Source: Polyangium fumosum
Lineage (GTDB): Bacteria > Myxococcota_A > Polyangia > Polyangiales > Polyangiaceae
Direction of reading: 5' to 3'
Assembly: GCF_005144585.1 (NCBI RefSeq)
Contig: NZ_SSMQ01000010.1
Location: forward strand, 124,001-188,000
Length of the DNA: 64,000 nucleotides
Shown in pieces: positions 40,397 through 49,404 of the stretch. Position numbers and translations under genes: made by a program. The notes under the pieces were generated by a model that searched no databases, was not told the origin of the DNA, and was given only the letters and a program-made list of their open reading frames with translations. Each line of letters starts with the position of its first letter. Positions within the stretch are counted from its first letter, which is position 1.

Positions 40397-43278
40397 CTCC
40401 GGTACGCCGCAGCGTGCCGATCGCAAAGCCAGAGGGAATGGCCCTCGGGGGTGAGCACTTTTTGTAGGCCGCCCCAGGCGTGCTGCGGATCGAGCGTGTC
40501 GAGCAGGCTGCGGAGGACGCGGAGGGACGCCACTTCGAGCTGTTCGAGGCTCTCGGCGCCGGCGACCTCCACGAACGAGAGTTGCCCGGGCGTGTCGGGC
40601 GCGAGGTCCGTGTCAATCCTGTGCACGAGCTCCTCCATGCGCCGGATGTCGGTCTGGAAAAGCGCCTCCGCCGGGGAGACGTACTTCAGCACGGAGACGA
40701 GGCGCTTCAGGTGGTGCGTGAGCGCGCCGAGCCGCATGGGGCGAAGGGTGGTGCGGTACCGGCCCGCGTCCGCGGTGAGGTGAAAGGCGCCTGGCGCCTG
40801 GCAGACGAGGTGGAGCTCGACGGTTTGTCGGAGGAACAGCTCGCCCCAGTCCGTGGCGCCCTCGGGCCGGATCACAAAGACCGCAGGGCAATGGGTCTCG
40901 GCGAGGCGCTGCGCGGCCTGCAAGGAGCGGAGAAACTCGCGCTGCACAAGCTCCGTGAGGGCGAGGACGTGCACGCGGTGGTCCTCGTGCTTTCGCTCGT
41001 CCCGCGCGCGGAGCGCATCGAGCTCGTGGAAAACGTCGTCCCGCGTCGAGGGGCTCAGGCCAAAGAGCATGCGGCGCACGTCGACGTCGGCGGCGGCCTC
41101 GGGGCATTCGATGGAGACGAGAGGCGGGTCGCGTTCGAGGCGCTTCTGGAGCTGTTCGTACTTGAATTCGTGGGAGCAAGGCGCGCCGTCATGCCCAGGG
41201 CAAGGGACGAGGCGCGTGATGCGCATGCCGGGGAAACGCGCGAGGGTGAGCTCGAGGCCGTCCTTCAGCAGGGTGAAGAAGTTCTGCGGCGCGGGCCCGC
41301 GGACCTCCAACGTGACGACGCCGCCGTGCGGAAAGGCTTGCACGAGGCCGAGGTGGCGCTGGTCGGGGCCGTCGGCGAAGAGGGCGCCCTGGCGGTAATG
41401 CGTGTCGGTCGTGAATCGGTGGGTGCGGGCGATGAACCAGGTGGGAATGCCGGCGGGCATGGTGCCATCGAGGACGAAGCGCATCGCGATGCGAGGCGCG
41501 CCGAGGCGCTCGCCGAAGCGCGGCGCGAGGCTTTGCGGTTCGTCGTGGGAGAGGCGCTCGACGACGATGCTGACGTCGCGGTTGTCGAGGGTGCGGTAGG
41601 AGAGGTCGAATTGCTCCATCAAGCGGAGGAGGTGATCACGGAGGTAAGGCTCGATGTCGGACCAGACCTCGCGCATCTGCTCGCGCGTGAAGATGCCGCG
41701 GCGCTCGATGACGCCCTCGCAGGCGAGGACACGGCTGATGGAGGCCGTGACCCAGTGCGGGTCGAGCAGGACGATGTCGTCGAGCTCGGGGTTGTCCTGG
41801 AAATAGAGGATGTCGCCGAGCTCGTGGAGCCAGCGGGCGAGGATCGCGGCGCTCTCGCCAAGGGCGCCCTTCTGCGCCATGGTCTGCCAGAGCTTTTTCG
41901 GCGTGATGTGGTTTCCGCCGAGGGCGCGGACGGCGTTCGCCGCGTCGAGCCAGGCGCGCGGCCAGCGCTCGCCCATGAGCGGGAGCTTGGCGGCGACCTC
42001 GCGGATCTTTTGCCGCAGCTCGTCGATGCCCACGCGTGTTTTGTTGCTGACCGTGATTTGCTCTACGATTTGCGGGTATTTCTGACGAAGCTCTTTGAGC
42101 GGGAGATCGGCCGAGCGCTCGTCGACCTGCGTGGCGACGAGGAGGACCGGGGATTCGGGGGCGCGGGCGCGGATGGTGTCGAGCCAGTAGTAGAGCCGGC
42201 CCTGCTCGTAGCCGAGGCGTGCATTCCAGACGAGGACGAAGAGGGAGCGGTTCGTCAGGAAGAACTGGTGCGTCGCGTGGTAGATCTGCTGGCCACCGAA
42301 GTCCCAGGCGTTGAGCTGCATGGTGATGCCGGGCTCGGTCGCGTGGGGCATCACGAGAGGGCGGACGTCGATGCCGTGGGTCGTGGATTCTTCGGGGTTG
42401 AACGATTCGTCGCGGAGGGCGCGGAGGAGGGAGGTCTTTCCGACGCCGCCTTCGCCGACGACGAGGAGCTTGGAGACCCATTGGCGCGCGCCGGCGCGGT
42501 ATTGCTCGCGGAGGTAGGTGAGGAGGGCTTCGTTGCCCTGGGCGACGAGCTCGGGCGGGAGGTGCGGGAGCGGGGCGCCGTCGACGAGCAATTTTTCGAG
42601 CTTGGGGAGCGTGGCCAGCTCGACGGGCAAGGTCTCCAGCGGGACGCCCTGGAGCGACAACGTCTGGAGGCTCGGCAGCCGCGTGATTCGTTCATCGAGG
42701 TGCCGAAGGGCGTTGTCGTCGAGGCGCAAGCCCGTCAGGTTCGTGAGCTCGAAGATCCAAGGCGGAATTTCCTCGAGCCCACAACTGGCGACGTCCAGGG
42801 ATTCGAGGCGCTTCAGGACGGCGAGATTGGGCAGGGCTTCGCGGCGCGCGAGCCCCGCGCAAAGGAGGGTCCGGAGCCTCGCCAGCCGGAGGACGCAGGC
42901 CATGTCCCCCGTACCATTGTGGCTGATCGCGAGCGTCTCGAGCTCCGTGAGCTCCGCGAGCTCCATCGGCAGGGCGCGGATCCGGTTCCGTGAAAGGATC
43001 AACGTGCGCAAGCTCCGGAGCGCGCTGATCGTGCGGGGGAGCTGTCCGATTTTGTTGTTCTGGAGCGCGAGCCCCCGCAACGTCGTGAGCCCGAGGACCT
43101 GCGTCGGGAAATCGGTAAGGCGATTGCCCGAGAGATCGAGCGTCTTCAAACGGGAGAGCCGCGTGAGATCCAGCGGCACCGCGGCGAGCTTCAAATTCGA
43201 AAGATCGAGCGACTCGTGCCCCTGCTCCTCCGCGATCCGAATCCGCCGCCGCGCCTCCTCGAACCCCTCGCTCGCCAT
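40393..43278 (-). CDS. Roco protein: LRR, Roc GTPase, COR
   Basis: 961 aa, a cytoplasmic large GTPase. Residues 20-245 are leucine-rich repeats (LDLSGNRLTDFPTQVLGL type). The Roc domain starts near 268 with P-loop VVGEGGVGKTSLLRAL, switch II WDFGGQQIYHATHQFF and a specificity loop ATQVDERS instead of NKxD. The COR domain (about 450-640) follows, including ILYFQDNPELDDIVLLDPHW. The last about 300 aa hold an uncharacterised Cys/His-containing region (RLVPCPGHDGAPCSHEFKYE) and a C-terminal alpha/beta domain. Bacterial Roco proteins cycle between dimer and monomer with GTP state; their outputs are mostly unknown. Single gene, not in an operon with its neighbours. Confidence 0.93.
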   Translation of the reverse strand: MASEGFEEARRRIRIAEEQGHESLDLSNLKLAAVPLDLTRLSRLKTLDLSGNRLTDFPTQVLGLTTLRGLALQNNKIGQLPRTISALRSLRTLILSRNRIRALPMELAELTELETLAISHNGTGDMACVLRLARLRTLLCAGLARREALPNLAVLKRLESLDVASCGLEEIPPWIFELTNLTGLRLDDNALRHLDERITRLPSLQTLSLQGVPLETLPVELATLPKLEKLLVDGAPLPHLPPELVAQGNEALLTYLREQYRAGARQWVSKLLVVGEGGVGKTSLLRALRDESFNPEESTTHGIDVRPLVMPHATEPGITMQLNAWDFGGQQIYHATHQFFLTNRSLFVLVWNARLGYEQGRLYYWLDTIRARAPESPVLLVATQVDERSADLPLKELRQKYPQIVEQITVSNKTRVGIDELRQKIREVAAKLPLMGERWPRAWLDAANAVRALGGNHITPKKLWQTMAQKGALGESAAILARWLHELGDILYFQDNPELDDIVLLDPHWVTASISRVLACEGVIERRGIFTREQMREVWSDIEPYLRDHLLRLMEQFDLSYRTLDNRDVSIVVERLSHDEPQSLAPRFGERLGAPRIAMRFVLDGTMPAGIPTWFIARTHRFTTDTHYRQGALFADGPDQRHLGLVQAFPHGGVVTLEVRGPAPQNFFTLLKDGLELTLARFPGMRITRLVPCPGHDGAPCSHEFKYEQLQKRLERDPPLVSIECPEAAADVDVRRMLFGLSPSTRDDVFHELDALRARDERKHEDHRVHVLALTELVQREFLRSLQAAQRLAETHCPAVFVIRPEGATDWGELFLRQTVELHLVCQAPGAFHLTADAGRYRTTLRPMRLGALTHHLKRLVSVLKYVSPAEALFQTDIRRMEELVHRIDTDLAPDTPGQLSFVEVAGAESLEQLEVASLRVLRSLLDTLDPQHAWGGLQKVLTPEGHSLWLCDRHAAAYRS

Positions 43279-43316
43279 CTTCCCCCTCCCCCGACGTCCC
43301 TACCCCCTCGGCTCCC

Positions 43317-44591
43317 CTACCCCTGCTCGGGCGCCGGCGTGTCCTGCTTGTGGAGCACCAGCGCGACACCGAGCAGCAGCGCGGCCCCGGCCGCCGCGCC
43401 GAGGAACGGAGAGATGGGCGCCACGCGGTTGTACATGAAGCCCCACGTGGCAGGCCAAATCGTCCGCGCCCAGCTCCCAGTCGATTGCGCATAACCGAGC
43501 ACCGTGCCCCGCTGGTCCTCGCGCGCATACTTCGACGCCAGCGATGAAATGGATGGGTTGTTGATCGCCACCCCCACCCCGATGAGGACGTTCGCGAGGA
43601 CCATCATCCACGGCTGCGTCGAGAACGCCGCGCAGAGCATCCCCACGAGCATGAGCGCCGCCGCGGTCTCGACGAGCCCGAGCTCGCTGAAGCGGGCCGA
43701 GAGGCGCTTGATCAAAAACCCCTGAATCACGACCCCGGACACGCCGAAGATCGCGAACATGTAGCCGACCTGCTCCGCCGTCCATCCAAAACGATCATGC
43801 GAGAGGAGCGGGAACGCGACGTTCAGGACCGTCATCGCCATGAACGTCAAGAAATACATCTGGAGCACCGTCGCGACCCGTTTGTCGGCGACGATCTCCG
43901 AGAACGACGGCTCCCTCCGGCGCTCGTCCCGCGTGGGGCCACGATACGCGTCGTGCCCCGCGCGCTCGGGCTCGCGCACGGGCCGCGTCTCCGGCATGAG
44001 CGCCGCGGCGAGGACGAGATCGGCGAGGGCCATCACGGCCGCCGCAATCGGCGGCGCCCAGAGCGCAATCTTGGCCGTCACGCCGCCGATGACCGGCCCC
44101 ATGATCATCCCGAGCCCGATCCCCGCCCCGAGCCGCCCCATGGCCGGCGCCCGCTCGTGTTTCTCCGTCACGTCCGCGATGGCCGCCTGACACGCGGCCA
44201 GGTTGCCCGCCGTCGCGCCCGCGAGCAGGCGCGACACGAACAAGCACCAGAGCACCTGGAAGTTCACCGCCGCCGCGAAGAGCACCATGCTCGCCGCATT
44301 GCCGGCCAGGCTCAGCACGATGACCGATCGACGCCCCATCCGGTCGGACAAACGCCCGAGCACGGGCGTCGCCAGCGCCTGCGCGAACGAATAACTGCTG
44401 ATCAACAATCCGGTGATGATGCCCGCCCATTCCTCGGACACCATCGGCTTCACATAAAACGGCAGCAGCGGAATCGTGATCCCGAACCCGACGAGGTCGA
44501 GGAACACGGTCAGGACGACGACGAACAGAACGCGGTCGCGCACCTTCTCGCGCGAGGCCGCTTCAGCGGTGGACATGGCTGTCTCGAGCAT
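43317..44591 (-). CDS. MFS drug-efflux-type transporter (TetA-like)
   Basis: 424 aa, twelve membrane helices. Helix 1 reads VLTVFLDLVGFGITIPLLPF and is followed by the motif A loop GRLSDRMGRRSVIVLS, both typical of DHA1 drug:H(+) antiporters related to TetA. A long central loop (RPVREPERAGHDAYRGPTR) separates the halves. ATG 44591 or the second ATG 15 nt later can serve as start. The substrate cannot be told from sequence. Confidence 0.9.
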   Translation of the reverse strand: MLETAMSTAEAASREKVRDRVLFVVVLTVFLDLVGFGITIPLLPFYVKPMVSEEWAGIITGLLISSYSFAQALATPVLGRLSDRMGRRSVIVLSLAGNAASMVLFAAAVNFQVLWCLFVSRLLAGATAGNLAACQAAIADVTEKHERAPAMGRLGAGIGLGMIMGPVIGGVTAKIALWAPPIAAAVMALADLVLAAALMPETRPVREPERAGHDAYRGPTRDERRREPSFSEIVADKRVATVLQMYFLTFMAMTVLNVAFPLLSHDRFGWTAEQVGYMFAIFGVSGVVIQGFLIKRLSARFSELGLVETAAALMLVGMLCAAFSTQPWMMVLANVLIGVGVAINNPSISSLASKYAREDQRGTVLGYAQSTGSWARTIWPATWGFMYNRVAPISPFLGAAAGAALLLGVALVLHKQDTPAPEQG

Positions 44592-44777
44592 CGGGAGGGA
44601 CGTGGGGGGGCGTCCGATCCATGCCAGAAAGCCGCGCTCGTGTCACGCGAAAATGTCTAATGCCAGCGGACGAGGCACGACCACGACGTCCCCCGGGGCG
44701 CCGCGCTGCGCCATGAAATCGACACCTGGGAAGCCTGCGGCCGCCCGCACGCGGAGACCCCAGAAAACGAGCCGCGA

Positions 44778-45407
44778 TCAATCGCAGTGGCCGCCACCAT
44801 CCGCGTTGAGCAGGCCGGATCGCAGGAACACCTCGACGCGGCCTCGCTCGCCCATCCCGAGCAGACGCGCCCCGCGCGGAGAGACGATCACGGGAATTCG
44901 CCGCTCGAACGGCCCCTGCTCCCATTCCTTTTGCCAGCTCTCCAGGGTCTTTTTATCGGCCTCCCCCACGATGAGCTCGGGCAAACCTGCGACCCGACGC
45001 AGCTCGTCGAGCACGCACGAATCGGAGATGTCCCGCGCATGAACCCACAAGGCGCGGTAGAGGAGCGTCTTCAGGCCTTCCGCGCGGCCCGGATCGTGCC
45101 GGCGCGCGGCCGCGACGAGGAGCGTCGCCCGCTCGGTGTTGGGCCGCGCCGGCGGGATGCTGATGCTGACGGCGGGCTCGCGTTGCCGCACCGAGAGGAC
45201 CTCGCGCTGGAGCTCCTCGCGCTCGGGGGTCGTGTTCTTCGCGGGGATGGGCAGGTGCGGCATGTGGCGGACGCCGCGCCATTCGACCTTGCGCTCCGCG
45301 CCGAGCTCGAGGAGCCGCTCGTTCTGCGCGTGGCAAAAGGGGCAATTGAGGTCGCCGTAAAAGAGATAAGGCCCGCCCGACGCGGCGCCCTGGGCCGGCT
45401 CACTCAT
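44778..45407 (-). CDS. DsbA-family thioredoxin-like protein
   Basis: 209 aa without signal peptide, so cytoplasmic. The N-terminal strand leads into the redox motif DLNCPFCHAQNERLLE (CPFC), followed by a helical insertion (REELQREVLSVRQREP, then ERATLLVAAARRHD) and RIPVIVSPRGARLLGMGERG with the cis-Pro. This plan fits the FrnE/DsbA-like or hydroxychromene-carboxylate isomerase group. The start overlaps the L,D-transpeptidase stop by 8 nt, indicating co-translation, though a functional link is not obvious. Confidence 0.85.
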   Translation of the reverse strand: MSEPAQGAASGGPYLFYGDLNCPFCHAQNERLLELGAERKVEWRGVRHMPHLPIPAKNTTPEREELQREVLSVRQREPAVSISIPPARPNTERATLLVAAARRHDPGRAEGLKTLLYRALWVHARDISDSCVLDELRRVAGLPELIVGEADKKTLESWQKEWEQGPFERRIPVIVSPRGARLLGMGERGRVEVFLRSGLLNADGGGHCD

Positions 45408-47358
45408 GAATGATCACCGTGGTCCCCTCGCCGAAATCCTCCCCCGCGTTCACCGCATGCCAGCTCTCCGGGACGGGCGGGTCGGTCCAGAGGAACACGC
45501 GATGCGCGTCCACGGGGGAGAGATTGACGCAGCCGTGGCTGCGCGGCGTGCCGAAGACGTCGTGCCAGTACGCGGTGTGCAATGCGTATCCGCTCTCGAA
45601 ATACTGGATGTACGGGACGTCGCGGAGCTGGAACGTGCCCTCGCCGCGGCGCCGCGTGACGCCATATTCGCCGTCGCCCCTCGTCGGGATCTTCTCCGCG
45701 CCCGCCGCCGCGGGGGCCGGCTTGGCCTTCGCCGCGCCAGGCTTCGGGGCGGCCGGCTTGGCGGCGGGTTTGCCGCCCTTCGGCGCCTTGGGATCGGGCT
45801 TTCCGCCCGGCTTTGCGTTCTTGTCACCGGCCTTCGGCGCCGCGGGCTTGCCGCCGCCGCCGTCGGGCGAATGCGAGGCGGCGACGGTCGTGATTTTCGC
45901 GCCGCCCACGCTCGATCCCTCGTTCGAGTCCATCGTGGCCGTGATGTGCTTGTTGCGAATCTTGAAGACGCCACGCACGGTGGCCGTGGTCTTCTTGGGA
46001 TCGTCGAGGCCGGCCTTGCCCGTGGAGACGAGCGTCGCGTAAATGGGGCGCTTGCCCTCCCACATCACGAAGGTCTGGTTCGTGATGGAGATCTCGATCC
46101 ATTTCTTGCCCTTCTCGGCGTCCTCCGGGAACGAGGCGGGCGGGACGGCGAGGCCGACGTCGAGCTGGCTGAGCCAGCGTTTGTCCTTCGTGCGGTAGTA
46201 CTTGACGCCCTCGACGGTCTTCATCGTGCCGGCGAGCGCGTGGATGCTGCGCCATTCGACGTCGTCGGCGGGCGTGGCCTTGCCCTTGGAGATGCGGTAC
46301 GTCTTGGCGCCCTGCGTGCGGACGAACGCGAGCGGGAGGGAGAATTCGTCCGTGAGCTCGATCCCGTGCCACGGCGAGCCGAGGTCGGGCTTGATCTTGG
46401 TATTCGGCGCGAGGCGTAGATCCGTGGTGATCGCGAAGCGGCGATTGAGGTGGTCCTCGCCCGTGGGGAAGGAGCCGATGAGCGAGAGGCCCGTATGGCG
46501 GCGCGCGCGGTCGGCGAAGACTGCGAAATCCGGGACCTTGAAATCGCTGATGTTGGGGACGAGGCGTTTGCCGCCTTCGAGCCAGAAAGGAATGGGATCC
46601 GCGTCGGTCTCCCCGCCGAGGAGCTGGCCGAGCGCGAGCTCCTGCGAGTTCTTCCCGAGGCCCATCTCGCCGAGATGCTTGCCAGGGACGGGCACGCCGC
46701 GGTCGTCGATCGGCACGTCGGGCGCGCCGAGGACGACCTGGTTCACCGTGGCCTCGTTCTGCTTGTACCAGTCGAGGTGCTCCTGGAGCTTGAACTCGGA
46801 GTCGTACTGCTGCTTGGCCGTGGGGACCTTGACGTAGAGCGGGAGGACGGCCCGCACGAATGCATAACGATACGGCAGCGCCGCCTTGAGGTCCGGGCGC
46901 TTGGCCGCCGCCTTCAGGATGGGGCTCTCGAGGTCCGTCGTGGCGTCGTCCCCGGCGCACACGAAGCCCTTGGGATAAATCTCGTACCAGCCGCCCGGAC
47001 AACCGGCCTTTCCGACGGGCTCGTCCGAGCGGGCGACCTTGGCGCCGACGCGCAGGTAGCCGAGCTTCTTCGAGGTGTCGCGTGGCTCGGCGTAGACGGT
47101 CGTGACGAACGCCGTGATGCCGAGGAGCGGTTTGCCTGGAGGCGGCGGCGGATCGGGGTGGGAGTTCTCGCCCTGCACCGCGGGAGGCGGGGCGGCCGCG
47201 TCGTCGGGGACGCCGCCGTCGGCCTGCGCGGCCGCGCCGGGGCGCTTGCAGCCGAGGGCCGCGAGGGCCACGAGGCCGGCGAGGGTGAAGGCCACGAACC
47301 GCGCGCGATCCGAGCCCACGGAGCGCAGGGATGCGGAGGGGCGAGCGCGCGGGAGCAT
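45400..47358 (-). CDS. L,D-transpeptidase lipoprotein (YkuD) with split domain
   Basis: 652 aa from ATG 47358, with lipobox ALAALGCKRP. After a Pro-rich linker there is an SH3-like part (VTTVYAEPRDTSKKLGYLRV), a long lipoprotein-specific middle region, and a YkuD domain whose catalytic segment reads HTAYWHDVFGTPRSHGCVNL (His and SHGC). The domain is interrupted between its first strands (IEISITNQTFVMWEGKRPIY) and the active site by about 80 aa of Pro/Ala/Lys-rich low complexity (KPAAPKPGAAKAKPAPAAA type). It should form 3-3 cross-links or anchor proteins in peptidoglycan. Confidence 0.92.
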   Translation of the reverse strand: MLPRARPSASLRSVGSDRARFVAFTLAGLVALAALGCKRPGAAAQADGGVPDDAAAPPPAVQGENSHPDPPPPPGKPLLGITAFVTTVYAEPRDTSKKLGYLRVGAKVARSDEPVGKAGCPGGWYEIYPKGFVCAGDDATTDLESPILKAAAKRPDLKAALPYRYAFVRAVLPLYVKVPTAKQQYDSEFKLQEHLDWYKQNEATVNQVVLGAPDVPIDDRGVPVPGKHLGEMGLGKNSQELALGQLLGGETDADPIPFWLEGGKRLVPNISDFKVPDFAVFADRARRHTGLSLIGSFPTGEDHLNRRFAITTDLRLAPNTKIKPDLGSPWHGIELTDEFSLPLAFVRTQGAKTYRISKGKATPADDVEWRSIHALAGTMKTVEGVKYYRTKDKRWLSQLDVGLAVPPASFPEDAEKGKKWIEISITNQTFVMWEGKRPIYATLVSTGKAGLDDPKKTTATVRGVFKIRNKHITATMDSNEGSSVGGAKITTVAASHSPDGGGGKPAAPKAGDKNAKPGGKPDPKAPKGGKPAAKPAAPKPGAAKAKPAPAAAGAEKIPTRGDGEYGVTRRRGEGTFQLRDVPYIQYFESGYALHTAYWHDVFGTPRSHGCVNLSPVDAHRVFLWTDPPVPESWHAVNAGEDFGEGTTVIIHE

Positions 47359-47483
47359 GGGGGATGGATGCCAAAAGATGCGGCCGGATGCAAAGGGAAG
47401 GTGCGGGGAGGACGGAGAACGCTCGGCCCGAGGTGGGACGCGACGTACTTCCGTAGGCCGCCGCGCCGTGCGAGGCTGCGCGC

Positions 47484-48056
47484 ATGATCCAGGTGAGCGT
47501 GCCGTGCCCATGTGGTGCCGACATCGCGTTTCGGGACGCGGCATGCCCCGCCTGCAAGACGCCCGTGTCGCGGGCGCTGCGCGACGAACTCGAAGCGCGG
47601 CTGGAGCACGCGCACACGGAGTACGGCGAGGCGAAGCAGAGCGTGCGCCGGGCGGCGACGGCGATGATCGTCCTCGGAGCGCTCCACGTCGTGGTCGCGC
47701 TGATCATCTATTACGTGCTCGTGGCCGACCCCGTGTTGGCGCCGGTCGATTTGCTGGCGGACGCGGCCCCGCTGCTGCCCAACGGGGTCCTCGGCCTGCT
47801 GCTCATCGCCTGCGCGGCATGGTCCCGGCGATCGCCGAACGCGGCGTTCGTGGTGGCGCTCGCGCTCTGGCTCGTCACGCAGACCCTCGTCTACCTGGCG
47901 CTGCCGGCCCTGTTTTTCCTGGCGTTCCTGTCCGCCACGGGGATCACATGGCTCTTCGCGAAGGTGATCGTGGTGGTCATGCTCGTGCGCGGGCTCCTCG
48001 CGGCGCGGCGCGTGGACGCGATTCGAGCGGACGTGGCGCGCGGCGCGGCGGCGTGA
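47484..48056 (+). CDS. Membrane protein with N-terminal zinc-ribbon-like motif
   Basis: 190 aa. It starts VSVPCPCGADIAFRDAACPA with a further C at CKTP, a C-x-C...C-x-x-C pair like a small zinc ribbon. A charged helix (LEARLEHAHTEYGEAKQSV) precedes four membrane helices (about 60-80, 92-108, 118-135, 140-165). Family unknown. Divergent from the L,D-transpeptidase gene, 125 bp apart. Confidence 0.8.
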   Translation: MIQVSVPCPCGADIAFRDAACPACKTPVSRALRDELEARLEHAHTEYGEAKQSVRRAATAMIVLGALHVVVALIIYYVLVADPVLAPVDLLADAAPLLPNGVLGLLLIACAAWSRRSPNAAFVVALALWLVTQTLVYLALPALFFLAFLSATGITWLFAKVIVVVMLVRGLLAARRVDAIRADVARGAAA

Positions 48057-48063
48057 AGGGGGG

Positions 48064-49404
48064 CTACACGAGCAGACCCGAAAGCGGCCCATTGCAATAG
48101 AGCGGATTGCCGAACGTCGAGACCGGCACGCCCATCGCGTGGGAGATCGCGATCAACAGATCGTTGTGATACGCGCCGGCATACTTGAGGTATCGCCCGG
48201 TCCTGATCGCGCCGCCCGCGCCGCCGACGACGACGAGCGGGACGTCGCGGCGCGCGTGGGTGTTTCCCTGCGCGATGTCGCTGCACCAGAGGATGACGGT
48301 GTTGTCGAGGACCGTTCCATCCCCCTCGGGGACACTGTCGAGCTTCTGGCAGAGGTACGCGAGCTGCTGGGCGTGCCAGTGGCCGATGTCGATCAGCGCC
48401 TGCTGCCGTTTCGTGTCGGAGTCGCTCGAGTGCGAGAGCGTGTGGTGGGGTTCGTCCAGACCGAGCCACGTGAAGACCTTGCCCGTCTGCACCGTGGTCC
48501 ACTGGATGCTCGCGACCCGCGTGAGGTCGCAGATGAGCGACATCGCGAGCAGGTCGAGCTGGGTCTTGGCGATCTCCGGGTAGTTGTCGTTCTCGAGCGG
48601 CTCGACGGGCGCGCCGAGGACGGGCGGGTTGCACGAGCCGCCGATCACGCCAGGCGCGTCGAGGCGCTTTTCGATCTCGCGGACCGCTTCGAGGTGCGCG
48701 TCCACCTTCATCCGATCACTCGCGCCGAGGCGCGTGGACAGGCGGTTGTAGTCGCCGCTCACGGCGTCGAGCACGGTCTTCCTCTGCGCCCGCAGGCGCG
48801 CGAGGGCCTCGGGGTCCGTGCCGAGGTCCGAGAAGATACGCGTGTACGCCTGGTACGGGTCGTCCTCGGGCGGGACGGGTTGTCCGGGGCCGCGGTAGGA
48901 GATGCGGGCCGAGACGTTGGCGTACTGGACCTGCACGCCGAACTCGAGCGAGGGAAAACGCGTGGTCTGGCCGAGCTGGTCCGCGAGGAACTGGTCGAGC
49001 GAGATGCCGCCGGCCCAGCCGACCATCTTGCCGGGGTTGCACGCATACGGGAAAAGCGAGCCCTCTTGAAGCTCGGTGCCCGTGAGCGCGTGGCCGATGC
49101 CCTGCTGGTGCGGGTCGCCGGGGCCGTGGTAGGCGGACTCGTAGTCGACGCCTTCGAGGACGAGCGTCTTCTTCTTGAAGGGCTCGAGCGGGGCGAGGAT
49201 GGGGCCAAAGGAGAAGTCGGTCTCGGTGCCCGTGGGGACCCAGGCAGGTTTGACCGTACCGAGGCCCGTAAAAAAAACGACAAAACGCTTCGGGAACGCG
49301 GTGGCGCGGGCCGCGTCGGCCATGGCCCCGAGGAACGGCAGGCCAACGGCCACGCCGCCGAGGCCGCGAAGGAGCGTGCGACGGCTCAGGTTCCTCTGTT
49401 TCAT
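48064..49404 (-). CDS. DUF1552 protein, Tat-exported
   Basis: 446 aa. The N-terminus RNLSRRTLLRGLGGVAVGLP is a twin-arginine signal. The body matches DUF1552, a family related to alkaline-phosphatase-like/DUF1501 proteins in planctomycetes and myxobacteria: KRFVVFFTGLGTVKPAWVP, HQQGIGHALTGTEL, SLDQFLADQLGQTTRFPSLE, and near the end NTVILWCSDIAQGNTHARRD. These are always paired with DUF1592 heme-like proteins, as here (4-nt overlap). The function is unknown. The two are proposed to act together in the periplasm. Confidence 0.92.
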   Translation of the reverse strand: MKQRNLSRRTLLRGLGGVAVGLPFLGAMADAARATAFPKRFVVFFTGLGTVKPAWVPTGTETDFSFGPILAPLEPFKKKTLVLEGVDYESAYHGPGDPHQQGIGHALTGTELQEGSLFPYACNPGKMVGWAGGISLDQFLADQLGQTTRFPSLEFGVQVQYANVSARISYRGPGQPVPPEDDPYQAYTRIFSDLGTDPEALARLRAQRKTVLDAVSGDYNRLSTRLGASDRMKVDAHLEAVREIEKRLDAPGVIGGSCNPPVLGAPVEPLENDNYPEIAKTQLDLLAMSLICDLTRVASIQWTTVQTGKVFTWLGLDEPHHTLSHSSDSDTKRQQALIDIGHWHAQQLAYLCQKLDSVPEGDGTVLDNTVILWCSDIAQGNTHARRDVPLVVVGGAGGAIRTGRYLKYAGAYHNDLLIAISHAMGVPVSTFGNPLYCNGPLSGLLV

